A stretch of DNA of 64,000 bases from Paralvinella palmiformis (GCA_025642065.1 JAODUP010000143.1:356001-420000); one strand, 5' to 3'; positions 11,521 through 28,680 are shown, numbered from the stretch's first letter. Numbers and translations are program-made. The notes: a model not told the origin generated them from the letters alone.

Positions 11521-12570
11521 AGTCTGTAGAGCCCGTACAAAAGCATGTAAGCAAGTGTGAGCAAATAATTCTTCAAGCATATAACGGCATTATCTTGTTA
11601 AGATTACGTCATGAATGACATAGAACCATATCAGTTTGAGCCAGAAGAAACCTGACAAGAGCAAAATGATTCATAATGGCTCAGAAATTAACGCTCATGA
11701 GAAACTTTAATCCGTATCAGTCTAGAGAGCGCCCATGTGACGTCAGAGCATTTCAGTTTTGTCCTTCCCGCCTTCGAATCTGGCTTCCGGTGCAGCCATA
11801 AGGGTGGCCCTCCAGTAATTTAGATCATTTCCCTATATCTATGATATCAGGTATATTTCGTGATTATTATTGTGGAATTTTGGGTTACTGCATGTTCTAA
11901 GCCTTACTTGGGCGAAATATAAAACTTTTCTTACCTTTGTGAGACAACAAAGTAAACACAGTTAGGTCTAGGAAATATCCCAGATCGAATGCTTTCGTTA
12001 TTGAAAAAAATGTGTCATCGTCATTTCCCTTGTAATCCGAGATTCCGCATAAGCAGTAATTGTTTTCTAACCTAACATCGAGCTTCGGTCAATTTCCGCT
12101 TGATGTCGGAGTTTAAGCGGGATCAATCTATTGATCTCTGAGAAGGTCAAAACTTTCGTCGGAATCTGTCATTTTGTCTGTCAACTGGTTAGAGCACTTG
12201 TAAACGAAGCTATGATACTACGTGATATTTGTCAAAGATGACGCAACAAGATAATCCTTGGCGGGGGAATACACACTACCAATGGCTCGTGAAGGTATCT
12301 TTAAGAGTTAGTTTGCCATTTCATAAAAAAAGAGGATTTTTTCTTCTCATAGTAACTGACGTTGGAGATAATAAATTTCCGCTTTATTGTATTCTATGCT
12401 AGTATATGTAATGTTACAACGTATAGGACTCTCAATCAATCACCGAAAATAAGAAGAAGAAAAAATAGATTAAATTCTAGTACCAGTTGTAGTGAACGGA
12501 CCAAAGTGACGTACCATGAATCACGTATATAGCCTTATGTTGTGCTGTATTAATATCAAAAACTTCATAT
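11521..12570. other. intergenic sequence downstream of TRAP-1
   Basis: No gene recognised. Lies 3' of the minus-strand TRAP-1 gene. It contains a TGACGTCA at about 11738 and AT-rich sequence. Confidence 0.4.
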
Positions 12571-17767
<5,197 letters not shown>

Positions 17768-18041
17768 ATTTATTCAATTTACCATTTATGCTATTAACAG
17801 TTATTACACTTCTCGTCGATGTGAACATCTCCAGATGTTTAACATGTCTACTCATACATATGTCGACATTATCTCGAAATACGGACAATTCTCTCCACCG
17901 CTCTACTTCTTATCCGTTAAGTAGAACACTTTCTCTTACGTTAATATTTTCAAGATTCTTTTTTTCTTCTTCAGAATCGATAGATTTTTCTTCAAGATAA
18001 TTGATTATTGACATTAATGTTTACAGTTTCCAATAATTGTG

Positions 18042-18180
18042 AGATGATGATTGATGATGATTGATGTTTTACGGCCAGTTGTGTGCACAAGGTAGGCTAA
18101 TTGAGCCGAGAGTGACCTCCAAACGTAACGGAGCGAAGTCAAAGATGAAACAGCCTTCAGATATGGCTACGCCGAGATAA
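18042..18180 (-). mobile_element. SINE fragment (3' tail only)
   Basis: Read on the minus strand it contains CATATCTGAAGG, GTTTCATCTTTGACTTCG, CAATTAGCCTACCTTGTGC and GGCCGTAAAACATCAATCATC. These are in the same order as the tails of the SINEs at 41375, 48973 and 58407. The tRNA-like head is missing. Confidence 0.75.
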
Positions 18181-18774
18181 CAATAAATGTAAGCTTACTA
18201 CTTTCATCGTTACATATAAAAAGAACGTTCTAACTATTTTTCTCATAAGACCTTCTAGGATAATGAATGGTCCAATTTGTACCAACTTCCCAGACCCACA
18301 CTCAGTAGACGTAAATCCCACAATTAAAAAACAACAATTATTCCACTTTGATGGAAGAGGTCATCAAACAGCTATAGCACGACTCCCGTATATAAATATA
18401 AATAAATAATTGGATGAGAGAAATATGTGAGTGAGAGTGGAATATGTTTACTGTGTAAATAAAGGTTTAGTTAGCTCATAACTTTATAGTTACATGATGT
18501 AAACTTATAAAAAAGTAATTTTCAATAGAAGGTGTAGGCCTATATAATAAATCCACTACATTGACGATCTGAACTAATTATAATACAAAATGATTAATTA
18601 ATTATTTAGAACTAAACATGATGAGATCGGGTGTCATTGTTGCTATTGTAGGATACTTTAATAGGAAACAATATATATATTTATCAATATTACTATATGA
18701 ATACAAGTGAATTATTTATGAAAGACAATCGAAATCATAATACAACATCAATAATATGTATTTTGTGTGTTGTA

Positions 18775-18779
<5 letters not shown>
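18181..18779. other. no recognised gene
   Basis: AT-rich intergenic sequence 5' of TRAP-1. No features beyond short A+T runs. Confidence 0.4.

Positions 18780-18844
<65 letters not shown>
18780..18844. repeat. (AT)n microsatellite
   Basis: A 65-bp pure AT dinucleotide run at the 3' edge of the following minus-strand LINE fragment. Confidence 0.97.
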
Positions 18845-18846
<2 letters not shown>

Positions 18847-18849
18847 CCT

Positions 18850-19740
18850 AGTGTAAATAAACAATACATACAATATTTCATCCGACCATGATGACATTAT
18901 TCCATTTACTATAAGTCTTTGTTTTTGATTCACTAGAAAGCTTTTGATCCACTCCTTTATGGGGTCTCCTATGCCATACGCATACTTAGACAGCAGCCTT
19001 TTATGGGGGACAGAGTCGAACGCCTTCTTGAAGGCGAGATAGATAACATCTAATGGGCCTCTGGTGTCCAACAGTTCAGTCCATTGCTCAATCATGATCA
19101 GTAGTTGAGTTATACATGACCGACCTAGTACAAAGCTGGTCTCTTACTGGGGTTTCCACCAAACTTCCAACAACGGACGTGAAGCTTATAGGTCTATAAT
19201 TTCTTACAGCGGTTTTGCTACCTTTTTGTGGATGGGTGTGATGTTGCCCTCTTTCTATGTAAAGGGTACTTCTCCCTCAGTCGTTAATTGTACGTAGATA
19301 GTCCTTAGGGTAGACATATAGAAGATGCCGTTTCCTTGAGAATTCTTTGGTATATTCCATCTGGCCCTGCATAGTTGGTGACTTTAATCTTTTCAACCTT
19401 TTCTAGAGTAATTTATATGTGAGTGAGTGGTGTTCCTGTGAGAATTGTATCAAGTGTTGGGATTTTGCTGGTGTCTTCCTGAGTAAAAACACCCGTAAAG
19501 AACTTGTTGAGCAATTTTGCCTTTTCATTGTCATCATGAGTTAACTTTTCATCTCCATCCACTAGATCATCTAACTTTTCTGCTTTTCAACTTTGAATTG
19601 CTGTACCCCCAGAAAGCTTTAGGATCAGTCTTAATGTTCTTGGTTATGTCCTTTTCAAACTCTCGGCATAAGTTTCTCGTCAGTTTGGTAAGTTCGTTTT
19701 TCTCTTGGGTAGCTCTGACATAGTCAATGTAGTCGCCTGT
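18850..19740 (-). mobile_element. non-LTR retrotransposon remnant (RT N-terminal part)
   Basis: The minus strand encodes, from high to low coordinate, a stretch with KAFWGYSNSKLKSRK (19580-19740), a region with NIPKNSQGN and VPFT-K-EGNITPIHKK, then LDVIYLAFKKAFDSVPHKRL (about 18990-19050), the first catalytic Asp region of CR1/RTE-type reverse transcriptases. Several stops and frame changes occur between these blocks. The polarity is opposite to the adjoining gypsy-type element, and the join near 19741 is abrupt, as if one had inserted into or recombined with the other. Confidence 0.75.
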
Positions 19741-19742
19741 TT

Positions 19743-20054
19743 GTGTGTAATGCTTTCAAGAAAATATCACGTAAGAAGTTAATTGGAGAGTGTCCAGAAA
19801 TTGGTGCAATGTTTGGAGATGTTTCAGTCCGATGTTTAATCGATTCTGGATCTGAAGTGACGACTATTACCGAGACATACTACAATGTTCACTTCAAGTA
19901 CAAGGTTCTTACAGATAGCACATGGATTAGTTTGAATGGATCGCATGGACCCACAATACCAACAGTCGGTATATTTAGAATGAGTTTCCGGATATTTATG
20001 TCATTGTCGTGCAAAATCCTGTCAATATTGCAGAAGCAGTTCCAGGCAGAATAG
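19743..20054 (+). pseudogene. retrotransposon aspartic protease region
   Basis: The motif CLIDSGSEVTTITE contains the D-S-G catalytic triad form of retroelement aspartic proteases. A frame change follows near 20050, and the chain resumes in another frame at 20114-20338 and 20375-20686 as the protease-RT linker. Confidence 0.7.
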
Positions 20055-20689
20055 GATGCAATTTAATTTAGCAAGCCTCTCAACTACAGAATAAGTGTTT
20101 ACTGGCACAGAAGTTGAGCAGTGTTGTACATAAGTATGACGAATACTTGGTTTTATCAGAATCAACATGTGTGAAAGGTACACAGAACGAATCCAACGTA
20201 ATAGGCATGGTGAAAACCAAGAACAGGTTGATTATTCCTGCAAACAGTGAAATATCTATATGCGGAATAACACGTCATTTAATGGATAACTACACTGTAT
20301 TGGTGGAACCATCATCTGCACCCTTTCCAGAAGGTTAGCTGATTTATCCCGCACTGAGCAAGGTAAAAAAGGGCATGGTCTATTATAGACTAATAAATTT
20401 TTCTGATACTGCTGTGACTTTGCAAAAATCAATCAAGATAGCAGAGATATGTACTTGTGATGTAATGAAGCCAAATATTGATATGTCAATGACTGAAGAA
20501 GGACGTTTTGTTGTTGATATACAGAAACCAGATGTTGTGCTCAATCATCACAGTTGGCAGAATTTGCCATATCCTGTGAACATTGCTGACATCAAGATGA
20601 CTAAATCCGATAATGAAAAACTCATAAATTTATTCCATGAATATAGTGATGTATTCTCAAAGGACCAAAACGACAGATGCGTTTGAACA

Positions 20690-21190
20690 TCGAAAACACA
20701 CTACATCGGACATATCCGTGAAACAACCAGACAGACGAGTACCACCACAAGTTATATCAGAAGTTCGCAAATTGTTGCAGGATTGGATTGATGATGGAAT
20801 CATTACAGAAAGTGAAAGTCCTTATGCGTCGCAGATGGTGCAAATACGCAAGAAATTCGGGCTTGCATTGACTATAGACAGCTCAATGAACTTACTGTGA
20901 AAGATGCATTTCCATTGCCGAGCATCGATGAATGCATAGCATCGTTGAAAGGTACAAACATTTTAGTTCCCTCTATTTAACCCAAGGCTATCTACAAGTG
21001 AAAGTTCATGAAGCTGACCAGGGGAAAACTGCATTTCATGCACTTGGATCACTTTATCAATTTAATCGTCTTCCATCTGGATTATCTAATAGCCCAGCAG
21101 CCTTCTCAAGATTGATGGGGAAGTGTTTTATTGATCTATATGGCAAAGGACTCATTGTGTATCTGGATGGCATGCTCCTGTACAGCAAAT
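20690..21190 (+). pseudogene. gypsy-type reverse transcriptase fragment
   Basis: Segments include DRRVPPQVISEVRKLLQDWI with IITESESPYAS, then QGYLQVKVHEADQGKTAF, FNRLPSGLSNSPAAFSRLM and IVYLDGMLLYSK. The normal YxDD active-site box reads YLDG, so one catalytic aspartate is lost. Frameshifts occur near 20900, and a stop lies at 21190. Confidence 0.8.
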
Positions 21191-21200
21191 AATCACAGAA

Positions 21201-22086
21201 ATGACCTCACAATTGGATACGATATTTAAGATATCACAACAATTTGGACTCGACTTGAAACCAGCAAAATGTATATTTTTAAAGGAAAGTGTTACGTTTT
21301 TATTACATACGGTATCAGGTGAAGGAATCCAAACCGATCAATCAAAGATCCGTGCTATTAAAAATTTCCCACCACCAACTACTGAGAAAGCTGTTCAACA
21401 ATTCATGGGTTTAGCAACTACGTTAGGCGGTATTTTGGTGGTTTTGCTCAAATTGCTGGTCCTATCTCAGACTTGCTTGCCACAGGAACTCGAAAGAAGC
21501 AGAAACAAAATAACAATAAAGAACTACGGAATAGATGGACGAATGAATGCGAACTAGCCTTTGTATCCATAAACTCACCTTAGCACCATTACTTGGTTTT
21601 CCAGATTTTGAAATACCATTTTGTTTAGAAGTTGACGCTAGTCTTGATGGGTTCGGATCCATCCTGTCACAATTTCAAGATAAAAGCAAGGTGATAATAG
21701 CATATGCCAGTAGAAGACTGAGGAAACATGAGCAATCCATGAGAAGTCTATGAAGTTGGAATTCCTTGGCCTGCACTGGGCTGTTACCCAATAAATTTAG
21801 AGAATACCTTTATGGTTCAAAGTTGAAAATCCTGACAGATAACCATCCACTTAGCAGAATTATGAAATGCAAACAAACAGTTGACCATCTTAGCAAGTTA
21901 GCATATCTCTCCGACTTCAATTTTGAGATTGAATATCGTTCGGGTCGCTCTAATGGTGATGAACTCAGTCGAATTCCGGTAGATGAAAGTGGATTTGAAA
22001 TTGAAGATGATGGAACATTTACAATTACAACACAACAGCAGTTGCTGACATTTATCCGGAAAATGTATACCATGCCGAATTGCTAA
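21201..22086 (+). pseudogene. gypsy RT connection and RNase H fragment
   Basis: KPAKCIFLKESVTFL and AIKNFPPPTTEKAVQQFMGL form the RT thumb/connection. After a frame change, LEVDASLDGFGSILSQ, KVIIAYASRRLRKHEQ, LKILTDNHPLSRIM and FNFEIEYRSGRSNGDELSR form an RNase H domain with its Asp and the TDN/H motif. Breaks lie near 21490, 21556 and 21752. Confidence 0.8.
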
Positions 22087-22199
22087 GGAACCATCTCCAA
22101 AAACTAAACCATACATGTCACACGTGAAAGTTGTGAGGCACTACAGGTTGTAGTTGTGGACTTCATTCTACTTGAGAAATCCAGCTCTGGCATAGAAAT

Positions 22200-22870
22200 G
22201 TTTTTTTTGGGGTGATAATAGATGTCTTTACAAAGTATACTATTGCAGTGCCCATTAGAGACCAAACAGCTAAAATAGTTAGTCGTGTGTTAGTTAAAGA
22301 ACGGGTCCAAAAACTCGGAATTCCCGAAAGATTACACAGTGATCAAAATCAATCTTTTGAAAACAACATCATTTTTGAACTATGCAAAATGTATCAAATC
22401 AATAAATCGATGGCCAGTCCATATCACCCGGAAGGGAATTCTCTGGCGGAATGATTTAACAGAACTATGCACAATTTATTGCGAACGCTCACAACTGAGC
22501 AAAAATTGAAATGGCCTGAACGTTTGCAGTAGGTTGTGTTTCCGTATAATTGCCATCGCACTCTAGCATTGGTTATACACCATATTTTCTATTTTTCGGA
22601 CGTGAAGCTAAACTACCAATAGATCATTTACTATCACACCAGCCCAACCTTAGGACAAACATAGATGGGTGGGTTGAATTACATCATCAGCGCATGAAAG
22701 ATTCAGTGACAAGGGCTAACGATAGATTAAATAAGAAAGTTGCAGAAAGGAAAAACTGCCACGATAATACTGCACGACCATCAACCCTGCCAGTAGGTAC
22801 AACGGTATTGCTTCGTAAACGTGTAAGTGGTCGTAAAAAATTCAAGATGTCTGGAGCATGATACCTTTTA
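22200..22870 (+). pseudogene. gypsy integrase fragment
   Basis: The DDE core is visible: IDVFTKYTIAVPI (first Asp), LHSDQNQSFENN (second Asp) and SPYHPEGNSLAE (Glu region), then a stop at 22452. GYTPYFLFFGREAKLPID and a basic C-terminal chain follow in another frame. The N-terminal HHCC zinc finger was not found, probably lost around 22086-22200. Confidence 0.8.
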
Positions 22871-24098
22871 TTAGTCATTGTACAAATACCCGAAAACAAC
22901 AGTGCTTATCTCGTGGAACGTCTTCCAGACAACAAGGCAAAGGTAGTGAATCGAGTGAATATGTTGCAGTTCGAATCTGGCGTACAAAGTGATGAAGAAC
23001 TGGAGAAAAACAGCGATACAGTCAGAATCCGTTAAAAGGTTTGTCACATGGTAATATGTCGGATAAACTAGAATGTTGGAATATCAAGTACGTGACATAC
23101 CGATAGTCTGTGTGACACATTTTATATCATAAAGATATACATCCGTATTTAAGCCAATATTCAATAACCTTGCGCAAGATACGGAATGGTAATGAAGCCA
23201 TTGATCATTTTGGTGTTGGTTAATTACAGACACTATAAAGAAATACTCGTGTCACTTAGTCCATCAAATTAACTCACAATCTGCTCATTGGAAACATCAC
23301 ACGTTTGTGTTTTTAATTAACCATGAATGATTACGATTGGCTATTAGATAGCCACATGCAATGGAAGCATCGTGTGTCGGTGTGTATAGTCGAGGATGAT
23401 TGTAATTGGTTACGATATAGCAATTATTGCGGGTGGGCAGGTTAATGAACTATTACTAACAACATGTTGGTGTGTTTTGCATGACTGAACCAGCAGAAAT
23501 GTTTGGCAATATTTTGGATTATCGAGGTCATTTTACATTGAAATATCACAATATTTTGGCGAAATGAAGTGTCAGAGTTGGAACGCGGAATACGATTTTG
23601 TCGGATTAAAGAGTCATTTATAATGGAGTTAAATCCGTCACAGGCAATAATGTATTGGATGGTGGATTTGTCAGATAACGATGTCCGGATTAACGGATTC
23701 TGAAATATATAATCGTGAAAGAAAAAAAGGTGTCTATGCGCTAGAATAACGCTATTGTACTCGTCGTTTCCTCGTGAACGAACTAATTTGCCAATAAGAG
23801 TACCTGAGCATCATAGGAAAGGTTACCCCTAATAGAGAAATTCCTACTAGTATTGAATTATCTCTTGGACTTGTGTGATAATGGCAGACGTCTGGCTGTC
23901 GACCAGACAAGTATAGGATAGCGTCTATATTATGATAATGTATCATGTTTTACAGACTGATATATGACAGAAACGTGCATTATGAGAACTACAGTTACAT
24001 AACAGCCACTGTCCTCATGTTTTATTGATACGTCAACGAACGAGATTTTGGTGAAATAGCGAAACTGTTGATTACAAGATGGCATATATCATACTTAT

Positions 24099-24163
24099 AA
24101 GAGACAGACATTTCGTATATTCTCATATGGTACATACAATAATATACGAAATGTCTGTCTCTT
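24099..24163. repeat. perfect 22-bp inverted repeat (hairpin)
   Basis: AAGAGACAGACATTTCGTATAT (24099-24120) is matched exactly in inverted form at 24142-24163, with a 21-base loop. It is the longest perfect non-dinucleotide palindrome I noticed. It may be a tiny MITE, a structured RNA or a recent foldback. Confidence 0.85.
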
Positions 24164-24234
24164 TTAATGACTGAATGACTCACGTGAATCATTCACAAAC
24201 AGACAGAATATTGCAGCAAATCCATCCAATGTTA

Positions 24235-24436
24235 GCTTCGATGGAAGGAAGTGGCCCGTTATGGGATTAATTAAAATATCCAAATATGTGACTCTTATAA
24301 TGATTGAGTTACTCAATCAGTGACTGACCTACATACATGATATTTAACTGGCTGACTGACTCACTCACTCATTCACTATTCTATCACATCCTTCCGGTGT
24401 TAGTTATAACGAAAGGAAGTGACGTCATAGGATTAA
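24235..24436 (+). promoter_or_regulatory. two copies of a GGAAGTG(ACGTCA)...GGATTAATTAA block
   Basis: Block 1 (about 24239) reads GGAAGGAAGTGGCC followed by GGGATTAATTAA. Block 2 (about 24412) reads AAGGAAGTGACGTCA followed by TAGGATTAATTAA. A third occurrence lies on the minus strand at about 39962-39990, upstream of the intact MGSC gene. The core resembles an ETS site joined to a CRE. Regulatory function is inference; a dispersed repeat is equally possible. Confidence 0.35.
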
Positions 24437-25169
24437 TTAATTACTAGATATTGCCTATCTCGATTAAATTGTGACTCATCTTCAGTATGAGAAGACCACT
24501 GACAACGGGCTGTAATAGATAACAAGCCACCTCTGGGACAGTGTAAATAAAATAGAAATATACAGATCATACAGAACAAATCAAAACTTACGGCAAAATA
24601 GATTACATGTTTATGAAAGTTTAACGATGAAAATACATCTATAATAAAAGCTCAAATTTACAACCTGTAAAGCTGAAGTTAAAGTGAAATAAACTAGTTG
24701 AAATCTCAAATGAGAAACATTTTGCAAAAATAAAAGACTAGCGCATGAAAACAGTTTTAGGTGAAACATCGTATTTCAAATTTTGTAGTGGCAAATTCTT
24801 GAAAAGAATCAATGAAATTAAGGTAGATAGATTAAATTACCCCCAAACATTATAATGCTGAGAAGACGTCTCATCATCATCATCAGCAGCAGCAGCAGCA
24901 TCTGTTATCACTACTGATAGAAATTATAGCACTGGGATTTATACTGTTTATAATAGCCATTACTGTTCCTAGCCTCAGTGATGTTCCATTTTGTTATTAC
25001 CATACTCTAAGATATTCTTGCTGTTTTACGGCCACTTTTGTGTCTTTATCTAGTTCTCTGTTATGACAGCATCTTCACACTCTAGACCTGTCTTATCTAG
25101 ATCTACGTTAACTCTTCAAACAAAAAGGTTTCAATTAGTACACAGCCATATTAAATACGCCACCAAAAC

Positions 25170-25800
25170 CGCGCGAGACATATATCCGATCACAGACTAT
25201 AATTATCCTCTAAAGATTCCCATTATGTTAGGTTTACAGTAGTAGTGAGCTAGTCAAAGTTACTCGTATTACAGTAGACACGGAGCTCGGTCACATTGGT
25301 TGAAGTGGGACTCGTTTTAGAGGCGCGAGGTCAAGGCGGGTCACGTGTTGTGGTTGACCTCCGCCACTAGTTTAATCTATCAATTGAGTAGTTTAAATGA
25401 GTCTGATAAGACGCGAAGTTGTCCTGACATAGGATGAGACAGAAATGATCTTCCCAATAAACACCTCTCCATCAAAAACTTTAGATGACAGACAATCGTA
25501 GCATCTTCCCACCTTCGTCTAATGTGACTGTCTAATGGAAATTTCTACACCGGAAGAGGAAGTGATGGTACTGACCATTTTCTGTCGGCAAGCACATGCC
25601 TGATGTCCGGCGTTAATAGGAACTCCTCGGATAAATGCCCTGACATCCAGATACCAAATCCGGAAACACTCTTAGCTGACCACTTGACGGATCAGGATTG
25701 TTGGCACAGGGTAACAGATAAAGGGAAAACTGATCCAAAGATGTCTTATTCTGGACATGATATTTCTGGATCACATAGCCGCCGGATGTGTGACCTATAA
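25170..25800 (+). pseudogene. MGSC family, copy A: degenerate pseudogene
   Basis: The 5' flank matches the intact genes block by block: TATCCGATCACAGACTAT, GTTAGGTTTACAGTAGTAGT, TTACAGTAGACACGGAGCTC, GGTCACGTG. In the coding part the start ATGGGAAGTTGT is changed to ACGCGAAGTTGT, and several stops interrupt the frame. Similarity to the end of the family is still clear near 25690-25795: GGATTGTTGGCA matches the CW region, and the last part matches the RRRIWDSKSPEHVAAECV region base for base with scattered changes. It lies 2.1 kb upstream of copy B on the same strand. Confidence 0.75.
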
Positions 25801-25897
25801 GTATATTGTTCTTTTCATCAGATATATTAGTGTTTTGGCTGCAGTAATTTGACACTATTATAAATTAAAACTTGTTTTGGAATCCACTGACTTTATA

Positions 25898-26010
<113 letters not shown>

Positions 26011-26216
26011 TGACTATATAGAGTATAAGAGGCCAAGTTGCATTATTCTTTCAACTTATTTACATAAGTTTTCATTTACTGATGATATAAATTAGCTTAA
26101 CTGTTGATCTTAGGATATCTGGATATCACTACTTCGAGCCTTCTACAGTTAATATTTCTGGAAGATCGATATATCAATCATTGTAACACTAGATTATTTA
26201 TCATACTATAAATAGG

Positions 26217-26262
<46 letters not shown>

Positions 26263-27128
26263 ACTGGCTATGTATATATATTATGTATGTTAGTGATATA
26301 GATATGAGCTGGATGCCCACATTTCTAAACACCTATACACACACACAGACAAACATGCACACATACTTACACACACACACACACACACACATAAGCATGG
26401 TGTAAGAATACCTGGCAATATTTACGTGATCCCTACACCTTGGAATATGAAGAATTCCAGAATTCATTACAACCTAAACATTTCAATAAAACAGGTTTTC
26501 AGTATCCAAAGTTTAATGCATTTTAAAACAAGAGGATCTGTAGATCTCTTTGAAAGGAAGATTGATAAATTTAGGTCAATTTGGGATACTCTTCATATCG
26601 ATTTCACATAAAATGATTGAACCATAAGCAGTTAAATAACGACATTCAAGAACACTGAGTTAAAATAGTATATTATTATTATCATTATTATTATTTATAA
26701 TGTTGATTCAAAACGTATGCTTACAACAAGACTTTACAGGTAAGTTAGCTGATGTGTGGATATTATATTTGGTAAGGCAGTAATATGCCAACATAAGTTA
26801 GCTCATTTTATATTAAAAATGTATATTTATAAACTCGTGGAATCTAAGTCTGAAGAAGTCGATTAATTAAATCAGAATACAAGTCTTAAACGAATTCTGG
26901 AATTGAATCATGCCGCAAATAATCAACTACAGATTACAGCCTCGGGGGGGGGGGTCAATAATGTTAATACTTCATTATTATATATAAATAACAATAAATG
27001 GTCAGACAATAACATCTAAATCTTGGTCGTTGATGTCGTAATTGAATTTAAACGTTTTAGAAAGGGATGTTCTGGCCACTCGAACGTATAAAGCTTTTTA
27101 TTTTGTGTGAAAATTGTATACAATGTTT

Positions 27129-27330
27129 CACTCACTCACTCACTCACTCACTCACTCACTCACTCACTCACTCACCACTCACCACTCACTCACTCACTCA
27201 CTCACTCACTCACTCACTCACTCACCACCCATCCAACCACCCATCCACCCACTCACTCACTCACTCACTCACGCACGCACCCACCCACTCATTCACTCAC
27301 TCACACGCCCACAGACACACACTCATATGT
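27129..27330. repeat. (ACTC)n microsatellite with ACCACCC/CATCC variants
   Basis: About 200 bp of CACT tetranucleotide. The Thr-His-Ser-Leu open frames over it in three frames are artefacts of the array. Confidence 0.95.
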
Positions 27331-27634
27331 CACAGACTTACTTAGATATCAGGGAGTAACTAGCTTGATTAAATTTGGGATTATATTCACCATAAGACGA
27401 CCTCAGTCAGCGGATCACGATCAATAAGAAGCCAAGTCCACGGTATTTTAAAACAAATAGAAATATAAAAGGAACAGATCTAAAAATAATAGCAACCGCT
27501 CTACAGTGTTGACACAGGACTAATAAACATAATTTTTTCTAGAGAAAATCATGAGATGAATGGCAGTACTCCATAAGCTCTACTTTAGTACTGTTCGTTT
27601 ACGATAAATAATGCACGGGACATTTCAAATCGCA

Positions 27635-27868
27635 GTATAAACTTCCATACGAGATCTAGATATCCGACCACAGACTACGATTGGGCCCTAAAAAGACCTA
27701 CTGCGTTAGGTTTACAGTAGTAGTAAGCCGGCCACCGCTAATCGATTTACAGTAGACACGGAGCTCCATCACATCGGCCAAACTGGGACTCGGTTTTATC
27801 GGTCAGGTCGAGACAGGTCACGTGCCGGCAGTTTGAACAACAGATCGAGTAGTTTAAAGGAGGCTAAG
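27635..27868 (+). promoter_or_regulatory. conserved 5' flank of MGSC gene copy B
   Basis: A TATAAA lies at about 27637. Then come TATCCGACCACAGACTACGA (about 27660), GTTAGGTTTACAGTAGTAGT (about 27705), TTACAGTAGACACGGAGCTC (about 27746), GGGACTCG and GGTCACGTG (about 27817). All recur in the same order before the pseudogene at 25170, and most recur before the minus-strand copy C. CACGTG is an E-box of the USF/MITF/TFE type. Conservation of the flank may reflect shared duplication rather than selection. Confidence 0.5.
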
Positions 27869-28315
27869 ATGGGAAGTTGTGCTTCATCCCATCTCGGACG
27901 AGACAGAGATGTCCTTCCTGATAAACATCTCTCTATCAACAACAATCGGTTCACAGACAATCATACGTCCTTTCGATCTTCGTCGGATACGCGACCGTAC
28001 GATGGAAACTCCCATACAGGAAGAGGAAGTGACGATGCTGTTCACGCGCCGTCTGCGAGCAAGCGTTCGATGTCCAGTTTGGATAGCTGTCGTGATGTCA
28101 GATCGCTGGATAACGGATACGGCATCGTGAAGACTGACTACAAGACAGATAAGGATTGTTGGCAGAACACTGTCACGGTGCTAAAGCGCGAATTGATCCG
28201 GAGACGTCGTATTTGGGACTCGAAATCTCCGGAGCACGTCGCTGCTGAATGTGTGGCTTTGGCCATTGTGAATGCGACTATATGTTATAACAGGAGATCT
28301 AATGGTGAAGGGTGA
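27869..28315 (+). CDS. MGSC family protein, copy B (unrecognised, intronless)
   Basis: A 148-aa single-exon protein. The ATG at 27869 is chosen because its context AAGATGGGAAGTTGT and the following residues are conserved with copy C. The N terminus MGSCASSHLGRDRD fits a G2 N-myristoylation signal with Ser at position 6 and a palmitoylatable Cys4. The middle (residues about 25-90) is polar, rich in Ser, Asn, Asp and Arg, and probably disordered. The C terminus has a basic VLKRELIRRRRI helix followed by PEHVAAECVALAIVNA, a short hydrophobic helix. Copy C conserves mainly the N terminus and this C-terminal block. I recognise no known domain. Membrane attachment is inferred from the N terminus. 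Confidence 0.7.
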   Translation: MGSCASSHLGRDRDVLPDKHLSINNNRFTDNHTSFRSSSDTRPYDGNSHTGRGSDDAVHAPSASKRSMSSLDSCRDVRSLDNGYGIVKTDYKTDKDCWQNTVTVLKRELIRRRRIWDSKSPEHVAAECVALAIVNATICYNRRSNGEG

Positions 28316-28493
28316 TACTTGGTTACAAGTAGGTATATTGTTATAGATGTAAGAACTTGTCATTTTATAACCTTGACAGCGTTAAGTTGACGCCATATGC
28401 TACGTTTAACAAATTTGTTAGAATTATAGTGTTGCGATTATTACAGCCAAGAAACTACTCTTTATATAGGTGTTACTAAAATCCACCCTCGTC

Positions 28494-28549
28494 TCTCTCT
28501 CTCTCTCTCTCTCTTTCTCCCTTCCCACTCCCTCTCCCCCCTCTCTTTC

Positions 28550-28596
<47 letters not shown>

Positions 28597-28645
28597 GTCT
28601 GTCTATCTATTTACCTATCTATCTATCTATCTATCTAACTATCTA

Positions 28646-28680
<35 letters not shown>

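Larger units (their letters stand above)
19742..23040 (+). mobile_element. decayed Ty3/gypsy-type LTR retrotransposon pol
   Basis: Protease, reverse transcriptase, RNase H and integrase segments follow one another on the plus strand in the order typical of Ty3/gypsy elements, but are broken by at least ten stops and frameshifts. No LTR was recognised at the left end, where the sequence meets a minus-strand LINE fragment. A 3' LTR might lie after 23040 but I could not pair it with anything. The gag region is absent. This is an old, non-functional copy, and the individual domains are listed separately. Confidence 0.85.
23041..25169. other. intergenic sequence with hairpin and repeated ETS/CRE-like block
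   Basis: No coding exon recognised. The notable contents are the perfect hairpin at 24099-24163, two blocks with GGAAGTG and GGATTAATTAA near 24239 and 24412, a trinucleotide CATCAT/CAGCAG run near 24871-24900, and a short SINE-tail match (GTTTTACGGCCACTTTTG) near 25024. Confidence 0.5.

Noticed and set aside
19742..23040. Infectious retrovirus-like element
   Set aside because: No envelope frame, gag or LTRs are seen and pol is broken many times, so it is only an old retrotransposon remnant.
24089..24113. TATAAGAGACAG resembles a Tn5 sequencing-adapter end
   Set aside because: Only 12 of 19 bases match, and the sequence is part of a longer perfect palindrome with natural flanks, so adapter contamination is unlikely.
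27833..27868. Upstream extension of MGSC copy B (NNRSSSLKEAK)
   Set aside because: The extension begins at a TTG codon, not an ATG. The first ATG in frame is the conserved MGSC start at 27869.
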